Source: Bacteroidota bacterium (GTDB lineage: Bacteria; Bacteroidota; Bacteroidia; AKYH767-A; OLB10). Taken from it: a DNA stretch of 64,000 nucleotides. The translations under genes were made by a program, and so were the position numbers. The notes beneath the pieces are model-generated. The model had not been told where the DNA came from. It searched no databases and was given only the letters and a program-made list of their open reading frames with translations. Shown in pieces: positions 37,201-48,141 of the stretch (position 1 is its first letter; each line of letters opens with the position of its first letter). The stretch covers positions 124,001-188,000 of the forward strand of contig CP064983.1 in the NCBI GenBank assembly GCA_016699635.1, in the 5' to 3' direction.

Positions 37201-40200
37201 TTGCCGTTAAAGTCACACTTCCACCGGGGCAGAATGTTGTAGGCCCACCGGCAGTAATGGTAGCAGTTCCACCTGCTGTCATAGTAACACTTGTTGCAGC
37301 AGATGTTGCTGAGCAACCCTGTGCATTGCTTACAGTTACTACGTAATTGCCAGCTGCGTTAACAGTTATTGATTGCGAAGTGGCACCATTTGACCATTGA
37401 TAAGTTGCACCTGCACTTGCTGTTAATGTAACAGAAGCACCCTGACACAATGAAGTTGATCCGTTTGCAGAAATTGTAGCTGCAGGCGCAGAACTTACAG
37501 TAACTGCTACCGGATTGCTGATTGCAGCACATCCACTTCCTTGTGAAACGGTAACCACATAATTTCCCGCTTGTGAAACAGTGATTGACTGTGTAGTTGC
37601 ACCATTAGACCATAAGTAGGAATTTCCTGCTCCGGCAGTTAATGTTACGCTTCCACCCTGACAGAATGTTGTTGGTCCACCTGCATTGATTGTAGCTGTT
37701 CCACCAGAATTACATGCAACCATTGAATAGTTTGTGATTACATTATTGTTTGCTGATAAAATGAATTTATCAATCATTAACTTATTGTTTGTAGGAGTAA
37801 ATCGTATAGTATGACTTCCAACATTTAGACCTGTAAACTGAATAGCCTGTTGTGAGCAAGCATCTAAACGATACCATGTCCAGTTAGTGTCAGTAACACA
37901 TCCAATAGATTTTGATGCACCATTGTCAACAGCAACACCTAAACCTGTTGCAGTACCATCAGTACTTCTTGCACGAACAAACAAGTATAAGTTAGCCTGC
38001 GATGAGCTTCTTGGTTGAAACACATACTCTAATGGAGTGAAGGTGGTTTGTGTTGAAGGAAACACAACTGCAGTAGTAAAGTTTGAATAATCTCCTGCAG
38101 CAGCACCCTGAGGTTGAATAGTTTTTAAACTATATGTTGCATTGGTATTATCATACAACTCTGATTCAATAGTAAAATCTTTTGACCAGAATGATGGATG
38201 CGATTTTTCATGCCACTCATCTAACTGATAAAATACAGGAGATGATGAATTTGTTTTATCGTAAATATAAGTACTTCCCTGACGTCTTACTTTGAATTTT
38301 ACTTGCTGACCATCAAGAGAAATAGTTGCAACACTTTCATTCTCTGCACCACCAACCATACTTGCATTTGGCTGAATGGTTCCTGTAATCGAAAATGTAG
38401 ATTGTGTATTGTGTTTTCTAACTACAACTAACTTACGTAAGGCACCGGCCCAGAAAGTATAGCCGGGTTTTCCTGAAGGAGCACTGTAATATGCAGGTAC
38501 GTCACCAAGCATAACACTAGCATTGCGCAAGAATTCTTCATAGCGGCTTGCAACAGCTTGTGCATAACTTGGCATTGCTGTTTGCCATGCATAGCCTGCT
38601 GGATTTGCAGGTGGCGGATTTGGAGGATTGTAATTTCCTGATTCGTTAAAATAACCTGTATAGAAAAACTCAGCACCAATCATGTTAAGACATTTCAGCA
38701 ATCCCATAAACTGTGCTGGACGCATATTGTTATCTTCATTAACATCCCAACCTGCTGCAACAAACGGAGAGAATAAATTATCACCGGCCTGCAATTCATA
38801 ATAACGACTGTCAACAATCCACTGCCAGCCATGCCATGCAGTAATCCAGTTACGCCAGTTGTGTGGCCAACGAGGATAAAAATCCGGTGTGCTATAACGC
38901 TGACTATTGATTTCAGAATTAACTAAACGTGCTTCGCTGTATTTCTGGCGATATTGAGGAAAACCATCAATACCATACTCTGTAAATTTTGTATTCGACA
39001 ATGCAGGAATATCCATGATTATATCACGGTATGATTGTATTTCATTCTCTTTAAATTTTCTTGCCTGAAAAGTCTGATAATCCAAACCGGAAGCATTCTT
39101 TGCAGCAACAACTGCAGGGTCGGCTGATAATGCAGCATCTGTACTCCATGCAGAGACTTCACCATTCTCATTAATCATGGTTAATGGTCTTGTCAATGCA
39201 TTCAATACATCCTGAACATTTGATTTCATTTGATTACCATCACCGGAATAAGCACTTACCGGTGCAGTTGGTCTCCACCATTTGGTTGAAGAGTTGTTTC
39301 CGTTTGGATCAATAAAGTTTCCTGATGAGTTTTGAAGATACTTGTCACTTGATAAATTCTGACTTCTGATTAATGAAGGATTCAACTGCGCACGAAGTGT
39401 AATTAATGATGTTCCTAATTGTGGATTCTGATTTGCAAGGTTTGCCCAAGCATTTCCCCACTGATCCATGCTAAGACGAAGCTGAATCATGTAGTTCCAG
39501 TTTTTTGCAAGCTCTTCGTTTATTGCAGTACTGTTTGTTGCAGACTGTGCATCAGAAACGCCACTCTGAAAACGACCTCCCATATACATAAGGTCAACCC
39601 AGTTGAAATTTTTCATTAATGTATTACCTGCTTTATAACGTGCCACAGGATAGCTTCTCAACTGATCAATTGCAGATACATTTGGACTTGGATGTCCGGG
39701 AGCAAATTCTGTGTTATCCAAACCAGCGGATACTGGAGATGGTGTAGGCAAACTACCATTAAACGTCAGATTAAAGCTATAGCTTTTATTTGTTTGCACT
39801 GCATCTTTATAATGCTGATAAATTAATTTAGCAGGAACAGTTCTGTTGTAAATAGCAATTTCATCATACTCACCAAAATATTTCATATAGCTAACACCCT
39901 GATTCCAGAACAAACTTGTGTTTGCACCATTCACAACCTTACCTGAAATATTTTTAGAATATCCTGAAGGACATTCACCATCTATATATATTTCTTTTTT
40001 TCCTGTAAGTGAGCTGTACTGAAATACAATATGGTGCCAGTTGCCATCAACAAAATATCCATAAGAGCGCTTTCCTATTCCGTCAAAACTAACTTTCAAC
40101 TCATCAGATCCGCTTCCGGATGTATAAGTATAGAAGTATATTCCGTCAAAATTAAAGTTAGCGGAAAAACCTCCATCCATTCTTCTGAACAGCAAAGTTT

Positions 40201-40603
40201 GATTGAACTGATAACCGGGTTTGAATAAAAACTCAATGGCAAATGATGTATCTGTCACAAAATTGCCTGTGTTAATATTATCACCACTGCTACTTAGTAT
40301 TAAACCTTTGCCAACTGCACTGTTATTTGAAACAGTGTAGCCACAACCATAGGAAGTAAAATCCATATTGGTGCGATTCATTGAGTCCTTGTTAAAAGGA
40401 CTGCTGTTAAAGGTCCAGTAGCTTACTGGTGCATAGGTTTGCGCATTTGCAACCTGAAGCAACGATAATGCTGCAAAAAGTAAATGGATGAATAATAACG
40501 AAATGCTCAGAATCTTGAATTTTCTGAACTGCCTGTTAATTACTCCCCTGATTTCTGTTGTCATTTCGCTGACAGCATTTGCGAAGTAGATTTTTTGTGC
40601 CAT
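34227..40603 (-). CDS. Giant modular secreted protein: LamG, unknown central region, CBM-like, Ig repeats, Fn3, T9SS domain (one frameshift)
   Basis: About 2125 residues. Start ATG 40603 (MAQKIYFANAVSEM) or ATG 40564 (MTTEIRGVINRQ); both lead to a hydrophobic signal ending LLQVANAQ. Order: LamG/concanavalin-like fold (about 60-270: YWTFNSSPFNKDS ... DGNWHHIVFQYSSLTGKKEI ... YDEIAIYNR). Then a Trp/Tyr/Asn-rich region of about 500 residues with no family I recognise (GEVSAWSTDAA, YPRWPHNWRNWITAWHGWQW, AAGWDVNEDNNMRPAQFMG), glycosidase-like in flavour. A CBM6/35-like beta-sandwich follows (YVFQPRSSSQANLYLFVRAR ... SHTIRFTPTNNKLMIDKFIL), then about 11 Ig-like repeats, two or three Fn3-like domains, and a sorting domain (NAYPNPADAQITYAF ... 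FTPGVYTLTITKG). The frame breaks near 35287 where one A is missing (DKKASLMWNPAV restored). Possible polysaccharide-binding or degrading surface protein. Confidence 0.82.
35330..37710 (-). repeat. Tandem 71-residue Ig-like repeats
   Basis: About eleven consecutive units of about 213 bp. Nine are close relatives with the pattern TATITAGGPTTFCQGGSVTL, SYLWSNGATTQSITV, AAGSYSVTVSNGNCSATSAP. The two nearest the C-terminus have diverged. Each unit keeps a Cys pair (FCQGG and GNCSAT). The array is prone to recombination and assembly collapse, so copy number should be treated as provisional. Confidence 0.9.
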
Positions 40604-41037
40604 TTGAATTTTTTTTGGTTCAACAAATTTTTGGCACGTTGTTTGAAAAGAAGCTTTAGAATGATTTGACTTTTTTTCTCGTGCCAACGCAGGCAATATA
40701 AACTGCTGTTTTACCTTAGGGTATTCAACTAACCTTCATTATTGCATTTGCAAGAAAACGCACTGTGTTGGCAATTATTTAATTTTTATGACATTGCTTT
40801 TAGCTCTTAGCACAAAAATCATCATGATTTAATTTAAGATTTTCATGATGTAAGATTTTTAAGTTTCATGAAAAATTCTGATACAATTTAAGTCATTATA
40901 AACCGCTAAGTGAAAAATAAACTACTATGAATCATTTATTCTATTGAAAAGATGACTGATTACCAATAAACAATAAGTAGTTAGTTTATTAAGACCAGTC
41001 ACATAAACTATTAATCACTCAATAAAACCAACTAAAA
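40604..41037 (-). other. Intergenic region between two T9SS genes
   Basis: 434 bp without a convincing gene. It holds an 8-bp inverted repeat TTGGCACG (40631-40638) and CGTGCCAA (40680-40687) in the probable leader of the giant gene. It also holds an AT-rich stretch with repeated AAGATTTT/TTTCATGA motifs (about 40810-40870). I see no clear TAnnTTTG promoter or terminator. Confidence 0.4.
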
Positions 41038-42619
41038 TTATCTGACAACAGCTATTTGCTCTTTTTCTGCTATACCATAAGTTTCAATACTCAAAAAATA
41101 CAAACCCGTTGGAAGTTGGGATGTATTAATTTTAACCATACCATTACTCCATTCAAAAGGGGCAAAAACTTTATTGCCAACCGGATTAAATATTTGTATT
41201 ACGGGTGTTTCATCAGAGTCAAACTGAATAGTCAATAAATCTTTTACAGGATTGGGAAATATAGAATAATGATAAGGCTTTACGTAAACTCTTTGTGCAG
41301 GAAATGTTTCTGATGTGCCATCAAAATCTGTTTGCATTAATCTGTACCATGATGTTCCGCTAACCGGGTAGTTATCAGTATAACTGTAATTTTGTATTGA
41401 ATTGCTATTTCCCTGTCCATTTACCGTTGCTAATTTTGACCAATTGTTCCCATTAACAGATTTCTCAATGGTAAAATGACTGTTATTTTTTTCAGAAGCA
41501 GTTGACCAGTTGAGCTTCACTCTGTTTTTTTCTGCTTTTGCAGTAAAAGATAATAATTCAACAGGTAATGCACCCGGATCATTGAACCCAAATCCAAAGC
41601 TATGTGTTCCACCAAAAGCCCCTCCTCCCATAAAATTCATATTACATATTGTTGCGAATGAAGTACAACAACCTTGATGCATAGTTCCTAAATAACCTTT
41701 ACCAAAACCATCTGAAGTAATATTAACTTTTGTATTTGTATATAGAGGGTTGTTTGAAAGTGGTGTTAATGTAAAACAGAACTCATAAGCTAAACAAGAA
41801 TTAGGTGTACCTGTAAAATCACCTTTACCAATGCCTGCTGCATCTATAAATTGCAATGTCCAGGTCTTACCGCCATTTGATGGAGTTGCTACCCAATTAC
41901 CTGCATTGTAAAATCCGGGAATTATTGGTGCAATCTGAGGATTAAGATATCCTGATGCAGGAAAATCAAATACAAATTTTTTGACGCCTTCAACTCCTGT
42001 AGTATTTTTAAAAAAAGTAGTTATGCAAACAGTGTCAACAACGTTCAATGGTGAGAAAAATAATGGCGCAGTTTGATAAACACCGTTAACTTTCAACTGA
42101 AAGAATGGTTTTGTTGGCTCAAAGGTAGGTGTAGCACACACACTTCCATCAAATGAAAGGTTACCTTGTGTACTCGGAATATTTACAAAGGCAACATTGG
42201 TATCGCTTCCAAATGAAATATCATAAGTAACTGTTGTTGCTGCATCAACCCAGACATAAAGTACAGTGTCATTTGAAGCATTAGCTAAAAAATAGTAATT
42301 CGGTAATGTTGTTATTAAATTGGTTCCCAGTGACTGGCACGACCCACAAGTTCTTGTAGCAAATACCTTGAATGGACCAGTACAGTTGATTACTTGAACA
42401 AAATTTGACTTGCTCCATTAGTAATGTTTACTTTATAAAGCACATCTTCCCCGACAATGTTACATGGTGGGGCAAGGTCATCTCCCATACCTGCATTAGT
42501 CTGATTAAATAATGCTACACAGGACAAATAGTAACCTCCAGGGATTACTACAATTGTTTTGTGCTGTTGCTTGTATAAAAAAATACTATGCAAACAATAA
42601 TGGTGGTTAGACACTTCAT
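41038..42619 (-). CDS. Secreted T9SS-cargo protein (three frameshifts)
   Basis: Secreted protein, about 526 residues when corrected. From ATG 42619 the signal reads MKCLTTIIVCIVFFIQATAQ if one T of the T7 run is dropped; NNCSNPGGYYLSCVALFNQ follows if the CCC near 42540 has one C fewer; one base is then missing near 42405 (GASQNFVQVINC restored). The N-terminal half (ALFNQTNAGMGDDLAPPCNI ... STQGNLSFDGSVCATPTFEP) is a Cys-containing domain I do not recognise. Residues about 340-430 resemble an Fn3-like domain introduced by LLSFTAKAEKNRVKLNWSTA, and the last about 75 (YSIFPNPVKDLLTIQFDSDE ... LPTGLYFLSIETY) are a type A sorting domain. Function unknown. Confidence 0.8.
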
Positions 42620-42939
42620 TTGGTTGGCTATTACTTTGGAGTTATACTTATTGCAGACAATATCAACTTGCTTTAGCACACTTCTGATAAATGTCTAAAC
42701 CAACCGTTTCAAAGATTATACCAAATTAAAAATGAAATTTTTCAACAAGTATTCTGTTTCTTAATAAAATACTGTAAAGGAAATGCGGGCAATTTGAGAA
42801 TTGCTAATTGGTGTTTTGACTATCAGCACATCGCAAAAATCGTTCACAGATGAACTGAAAGCTATAAAAATTATTTTTCTTCAACAAAAGAAAACACATT
42901 ACTATTTACTTTGCAAAATCAAACATCAACAATATTTAA
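42620..42939 (+). other. Divergent intergenic region
   Basis: 320 bp between the T9SS gene (minus) and the AlkD-like gene (plus). No gene is visible. TTTACTTTG at 42905-42913 is a near match to the -7 element about 27 bp before the plus-strand start. On the minus strand TAATCTTTG (near 42710) is another near match. Confidence 0.4.
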
Positions 42940-43668
42940 TTGATTAAAAAAGTGAATAAAGAAATCATTCAAGGTATAAGAAAAGAATTAAAGAATATAG
43001 CAAACGAAGAAGTGCGCATTATTGCTTCCCGTTTTTTTAAACCCGGTGAAATGGCCAAAGTATATGGTGTAAAATCACCAATAGTTCGAACAATTGGTAA
43101 AAAATATTTGCAGCAAGTAAGGACATTGCCCAAAAAAGAAATATTTGTAATCTGTGAAGAATTATGGCAATCATCCTATCTGGAAGAATCCGTCATTGCC
43201 TGTATGTTCACTGAATCAATGCATAAAAAATTTGAAGTTGGTGACATTAAGGTTTTTGAAAGTTGGATAAATAACTATGTCAACAACTGGGCATCCTGTG
43301 ATACTTTCTGCAATCACACAGTAGGAGATTATCTGATGATGTATCCTGAAAAAACTGAGTTATTGAAGAAATGGGCTGTATCATCAAACCGTTGGCTGAG
43401 ACGTGCTGCTGCTGTATCTCTGATAATTCCGGCAAAAAAGGGATTATTTCTTCCTTTAATCTTTGACATTGCAAATATCTTACTGACCGATGATGATGAT
43501 TTAGTACAGAAAGGCTATGGATGGATGCTGAAGGCTGCATGTAAACATTATGAAAAAGATGTGTTTGATTTTGTTATGTTACATAAATCCAAAATGCCGA
43601 GAACTGCATTGCGTTATGCAATAGAAAAAATGCCTGAGTCACTTAAATTTCAGGCTATGAAAAAATAG
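42940..43668 (+). CDS. AlkD-like DNA alkylation repair protein
   Basis: HEAT-like-repeat DNA glycosylase family that removes alkylated bases. About 242 residues from TTG 42940 (GTG 42952 is an alternative; no ATG fits). The active-site pattern W-x3-D is present as NNWASCD (W117, D121), and GYGWMLKAACK carries the later Trp of the family, with NRWLRRAAAVSLI between. It stands alone: divergent from the T9SS gene and 100 bp before an outer-membrane protein gene. No ada or alkA neighbour is present. Substrate class (N3/N7-alkyl purines) is inferred from the family. Confidence 0.9.
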   Translation: MIKKVNKEIIQGIRKELKNIANEEVRIIASRFFKPGEMAKVYGVKSPIVRTIGKKYLQQVRTLPKKEIFVICEELWQSSYLEESVIACMFTESMHKKFEVGDIKVFESWINNYVNNWASCDTFCNHTVGDYLMMYPEKTELLKKWAVSSNRWLRRAAAVSLIIPAKKGLFLPLIFDIANILLTDDDDLVQKGYGWMLKAACKHYEKDVFDFVMLHKSKMPRTALRYAIEKMPESLKFQAMKK

Positions 43669-43767
43669 CCTCACTCCTACACTGTACAAAAATACCATCA
43701 ACAACATTATCTTTTATTCAAAAGGATTAATCTATTTTCGTAGCGGTTATTTGCGCTTTTATTAAAA

Positions 43768-44466
43768 ATGAAATTTACTTTTCAACTTTTTCTATTGCTG
43801 CTTTTCACAGCAACTCACCTTCAGGCTCAGGAAGAAAATATCAATACAGACAGACCTGATCAGAGTGATGGTGTTTATACATTAACCAAAAAACACTTTC
43901 AGATTGAAGAAGGCGTTACAATAGGTAAAAACCTATTTGTAAATAATCTTATGCTACGCTATGGACTTACAAACTCAACAGAAATACGTCTGCTTTCAGA
44001 TGTAGGAAAGATTGATGAATCAAATGGCTTTCTGCCTTTAACCATTAGTGTTAAACAAAAAATTATTAAACAAAAAAACTTGATACCCGCAATTACAGCA
44101 GTTGGATATATGAGCTACGAAAAAATTGCATCAAAAGATTTTCAGACTAATAATATTTCTTATGAACTAAAGTTGGCTTTTGAAAATGAAGTGAATGAAA
44201 ATTTTACAGTTTCATACAATGCCGGCCTTACTGATGAATTTAAAACTTTTAATTATACTTTAAACCTTGGCTACTCACCAATAGAAAAATTATCACTCTT
44301 TGCTGAATATTTCGGTTCAGTAAATTCTTCTGTACAGCATAATGCCGATGCAGGTATTTTAATTTTGTTATACCCTAAACTTCAGGTTGATATAGCCCGC
44401 GGTCATTCTATTGCCGATAGTGATAATCGGTTTTATACTACCTTTGGCATATCATATAAATTTTAA
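43768..44466 (+). CDS. Outer-membrane beta-barrel 'transporter' (MetA-phenol-like)
   Basis: Signal peptide MKFTFQLFLLLLFTATHLQAQ, then NINTDRPDQSDGVYTLTKKH, the hallmark of a family annotated as putative outer-membrane transporter (phenol MetA-pathway-like). The rest alternates hydrophobic and polar residues as in a beta barrel (FVNNLMLRYGLTNSTEIRLL, FTVSYNAGLTDEFKTFNYTL) and ends in an aromatic C-terminal strand (FYTTFGISYKF), usual for BAM substrates. Length 232 residues. It is 7 bp upstream of the PepSY-like gene. Substrate unknown. Confidence 0.82.
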   Translation: MKFTFQLFLLLLFTATHLQAQEENINTDRPDQSDGVYTLTKKHFQIEEGVTIGKNLFVNNLMLRYGLTNSTEIRLLSDVGKIDESNGFLPLTISVKQKIIKQKNLIPAITAVGYMSYEKIASKDFQTNNISYELKLAFENEVNENFTVSYNAGLTDEFKTFNYTLNLGYSPIEKLSLFAEYFGSVNSSVQHNADAGILILLYPKLQVDIARGHSIADSDNRFYTTFGISYKF

Positions 44467-44473
44467 TTTAATC

Positions 44474-44906
44474 ATGAAGTATTTTACAACTCACGCATTT
44501 ATTCTTCTGACATTTTTTACATCAAATCTTTTGCACAGGACAACTACATACCGGTTAATCAAACTCCGGAGCAAATAAAAACCTACGTTAAAAATCATTT
44601 TCCTGCAACGATTATTTCTTCTGTAAAAAGGAAAAAGAATTACTGAATAATGAGTTGGAAATTAAACTAAGTGAAAGCACAAAACTTACTTTCAACAAGA
44701 ACAATGCATAAATCGAAATTGAATCCAACAAACCTATACCGGAAAAAATTCTGGCAGACACGATTTATGACATCGCGCACAAAAACTATCCAAACAATAA
44801 AATTGTTGGATGGGAGAAAACAAAACTTGGTCAAAAGGTGGAATTAGATAATGATGTTGAACTCTATTTCGATGATAATGGAAATTTTATCAGGACAGAA
44901 CATTAA
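44474..44906 (+). CDS. PepSY-like (DUF2874) secreted protein (two frameshifts, one in-frame TAA)
   Basis: Too broken to appear as one frame, but reconstructable to about 144 residues. ATG 44474 gives MKYFTTHAFILLTFFTSNL as signal; adding one T near 44530 continues FAQDNYIPVNQTPEQIKTYV. Adding one A in the A5 run near 44634 continues KELLNNELEIKLSESTKLTF. An in-frame TAA at 44708-44710 interrupts NKNNA and IEIESNKPIPEKI. The C-terminal repeat ends VELYFDDNGNFIRTEH. The two copies of a (V/E)x-(L/I)-x-FDxxGN pattern are typical of the PepSY-like DUF2874 family, periplasmic and of unknown function. Sequence errors are the likely cause; true pseudogenisation is possible. Confidence 0.65.
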
Positions 44907-45040
44907 TTCCCGAAATTACTGCTACATTTTAGTTGTAAACCATTTATTATAAACACAAAGTCAGTTTCTTAGAGTTAAATTATACACACTCCATACATCT
45001 GTTGTTCATAAGATTGCATTTCCTGCATTGCTGTTTTAGC

Positions 45041-45048
45041 TAATTTTG
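45041..45048 (+). promoter_or_regulatory. -7 promoter element upstream of carB
   Basis: TAATTTTG matches TAnnTTTG, 20 bp before the carB ATG. Confidence 0.55.
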
Positions 45049-45068
45049 CACAGCAATTTAAGAAACAG

Positions 45069-47921
45069 ATGCCAAGGGATAATTCCATAAAATCAGTACT
45101 CATTATAGGCAGTGGGCCTATCATCATTGGTCAGGCCTGCGAGTTTGACTACAGCGGATCACAAGCTTCACGTTCACTGCGCGAAGAAGGAATTGAAGTG
45201 ACGCTTATCAACTCAAACCCTGCCACAATCATGACCGATCAGGTTACGGCAGATCATATTTATCTGCTGCCGCTTACTGTTGATAGCATAGAAAAAATAT
45301 TAAATGAGAGAAAGATTGATGCCGTTTTGCCAACTATGGGCGGTCAGACAGCATTGAATCTTTGCAAAGAAGCCGATGAAAGAGGCATCTGGACTAAATA
45401 TGGTGTTCGCATTATTGGTGTCAATGTAGCTGCAATTGAAACTACAGAAAATCGTGAATCGTTCCGTAAACTGATGATAGAAATTGGTGTTGGTGTACCA
45501 CCATCTAATGTTGCCAACTCATTTCTGGAAGGTAAAGAAATTGCACAGCGTATAGGATTTCCATTAGTAATTCGTCCCTCCTATACCTTAGGTGGAACAG
45601 GTGGCAGTTTTGTAATGAAGAAAGAAGAGTTTGAAGACAGGTTGATGCGTGGATTGCAGGCTTCACCCATTCACGAAGTACTTGTAGAAAAAGCTGTCCT
45701 CGGATGGAAAGAATATGAATTAGAACTGCTGCGTGATGCAAACGATAACGTAATTATCATCTGCTCTATTGAAAACCTTGACCCTATGGGTGTCCACACA
45801 GGTGACAGCATTACCATTGCTCCGGCAATGACATTGAGCGATCATACCTATCAGCGAATGCGCGATATGGCAATTAAAATGATGCGTGCTATCGGGAAAT
45901 TTGCTGGTGGATGTAACGTACAGTTTGCAGTAAGCCCCGATACAGAAGATATTATTGCAGTAGAAATAAATCCACGTGTTTCACGCTCATCAGCCTTAGC
46001 TTCAAAAGCAACAGGCTATCCCATAGCAAAATTGCTGCAAAGCTTGCCATCGGTTATCACCTTGACGAATTAAAGAATCAGATTACAGGAAGTACTTCTG
46101 CATTCTTTGAGCCTGCCTTAGACTATGTTATTGTAAAAAATACCTCGTTGGAATTTCGATAAGTTTCATGGTGCCGACCGCACATTGGGTTTACAAATGA
46201 AATCTGTCGGTGAGGGGATGGGTATTGGTCGCAGCTTTAACGAACCACTTCAGAAAGCATGTCAGAGTCTGGAAATAAACCGTCATGGTTTAGGTGCAGA
46301 CGGAACCGGATGGCATAAAGTTGATGACATCATTTATTCACTTGAGCATCCATCATGGGACAGAATATTTCATGTTAAAGATGCATTGAAATTAGGTCTT
46401 CCTATTCAGACCATTCACAACCACACTAAAATTGATAAATGGTTTCTGACAGAGATTCAGAAATTAGTAGGCATGGAGCAAGAACTGAGAAGACATAGTC
46501 TTAAGAATCTTTCTCCGGACTTAATGCTTGAATTAAAGCAGAACGGATTTTCAGATTATCAGATTGCACATATATTGGGAAATGTCACTGCTGAAGAAGT
46601 TTATGAGACCCGAAAAGAAATGGGAGTAAAACGTATTTACAAAATGGTTGATACCTGCTCTGCAGAGTTTGCAGCAAAGACACCCTATTTCTACAGCACT
46701 TTCGAGTTACCGGCACAAGACAGTAATGGCAATGAAATTAATGCAAGTGAAAGTATTGTCAGTAATAAGAAGAAAATTTTAGTCTTAGGCAGTGGTACTA
46801 AACCGTATTGGTCAGGGTATTGAGTTCGACTATTCATGTGTTCATGGTGTATTAGCATCAAAAGAATCGGGCTATGAAGCAATAATGGTTAACTGTAATC
46901 CCGAAACTGTAAGTACAGATTTTGACATTGCAGACAAACTTTATTTTGAACCCGTATATCAGGAACACATCTTCGAGCTTATTGAATATGAAAAACCAGA
47001 TGGTGTAATTGTTCAACTTGGTGGACAAACGGCTCTGAAACTATCGGAGTATCTCAATGAAAAAGGAATAAAAATAATCGGCACTTCTTATGAAGACATG
47101 GATTTGGCAGAAGACCGTGGACGTTTTTCTGATCTACTTCATGATTTAGGAATACCCTATCCTCCTTATGGTGTTGCAGAAAGTGCCGAAGAAGCATTGG
47201 TTGTTGCCAATAAAGTTGGATATCCGGTTTTGGTTCGTCCAAGTTATGTGTTGGGTGGACAAGGAATGGAGCATTGTAATCAATGACGAAGAATTAGAAC
47301 GTGCAGTAATAAAGCTGCTGAAAAATCTTCCGGGTAACAGAGTCTTTCATTGACCATTTTCTTGATCGTGCAGAAGAATGTGAAGCAGATTTGATTTGTG
47401 ATGGCAAAGATGTTCAGATTATAGGTATCATGGAACATATAGAACCGGCAGGCATTCATAGTGGTGATTCTTATGCAGTGTTACCTCCATTCAGTTTAAG
47501 CGATGTTGTCATCAGTCAGATAAAAGATTATGCACATAAACTTGCATTGGCACTTAATGTAAAAGGCTTATTGAATATTCAGTATGCTGTTAAGAATGAA
47601 AAAGTATATGTGATTGAAGCCAATCCACGAGCATCAAGAACAGTTCCTTTTATTGCCAAAGCACATCAGGTGCCATACATTAACATTGCAACTAAGGTAA
47701 TGCTTGGTGTAAAAAAATTAAAGGACTTCAACATTAAACCTGCTGAATTTGGATATGCAATAAAAGAGCCTGTGTTTTCGTTTGAAAAATTTGCTGACGT
47801 TAATAAAGAGTTAAATTTCGAAATGAAATCTACAGGTGAAGCCATAAGATTTATTGAAAGTACTAATGATGCCTATTTCCGTAATCTATACAAGGAAAAA
47901 AGCATGTATTTATCAAAATAA
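45069..47921 (+). CDS. carB: Carbamoyl-phosphate synthase large subunit (five frameshifts)
   Basis: Makes carbamoyl phosphate from bicarbonate, ammonia and ATP for pyrimidine and arginine synthesis. Both ATP-grasp halves are present: first GSGPIIIGQACEFDYSGSQA, IRPSYTLGGTGG and VEINPRVSRSSALASKATG; second NRIGQGIEFDYSCVHG, VRPSYVLGGQGM and VIEANPRASRTVPF. Breaks: one A missing near 46030, then one extra base near 46137 (A run), 46800 (A run), 47269 (G) and 47345 (T run). Corrected length is 949 residues. This is shorter than the about 1070 of E. coli because the C-terminal allosteric MGS-like domain is absent; it ends soon after EMKSTGEAIRF. carA is not adjacent. Confidence 0.95.
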
Positions 47922-47938
47922 TTTTACAATAGCAGATC

Positions 47939-48139
47939 ATGCGTGATGTCTTTTATACAATAGTTGTTGTCTGGGTGGTGATTCAGATTTATAAAAGTTT
48001 TATAAAACCTAAAAGCAATACAACTCAAAGAAATACTACCAGACAGGAAGGCGATGTGACAATAAACACAAATACTAATAACAACAATCGCAACAACGAC
48101 CAAGGCGAGTATGTTGATTTTGAAGAAATAAAAGACTGA
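47939..48139 (+). CDS. DUF4834 family small membrane protein
   Basis: Sixty-six residues: one N-terminal membrane helix (MRDVFYTIVVVWVVIQIYKS), a basic polar linker, an Asn-rich stretch, and the C-terminal GEYVDFEEIKD typical of DUF4834, a Bacteroidota family of unknown function. It begins 17 bp after carB and converges with the LolE-like gene (2 bp between stops). Intact frame ending in TGA, which shows TGA is used as a stop here. Confidence 0.72.
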   Translation: MRDVFYTIVVVWVVIQIYKSFIKPKSNTTQRNTTRQEGDVTINTNTNNNNRNNDQGEYVDFEEIKD

Positions 48140-48141
48140 TT

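Noticed and set aside
37005..37346. Plus-strand frame rich in Val/Pro opposite the Ig repeats
   Set aside because: Antisense shadow of the repeat array.
35330..37710. Regular repeats of about 213 bp, considered as CRISPR or other noncoding array
   Set aside because: The unit is far too long, is coding throughout and matches Ig-like protein domains; no unique spacers.
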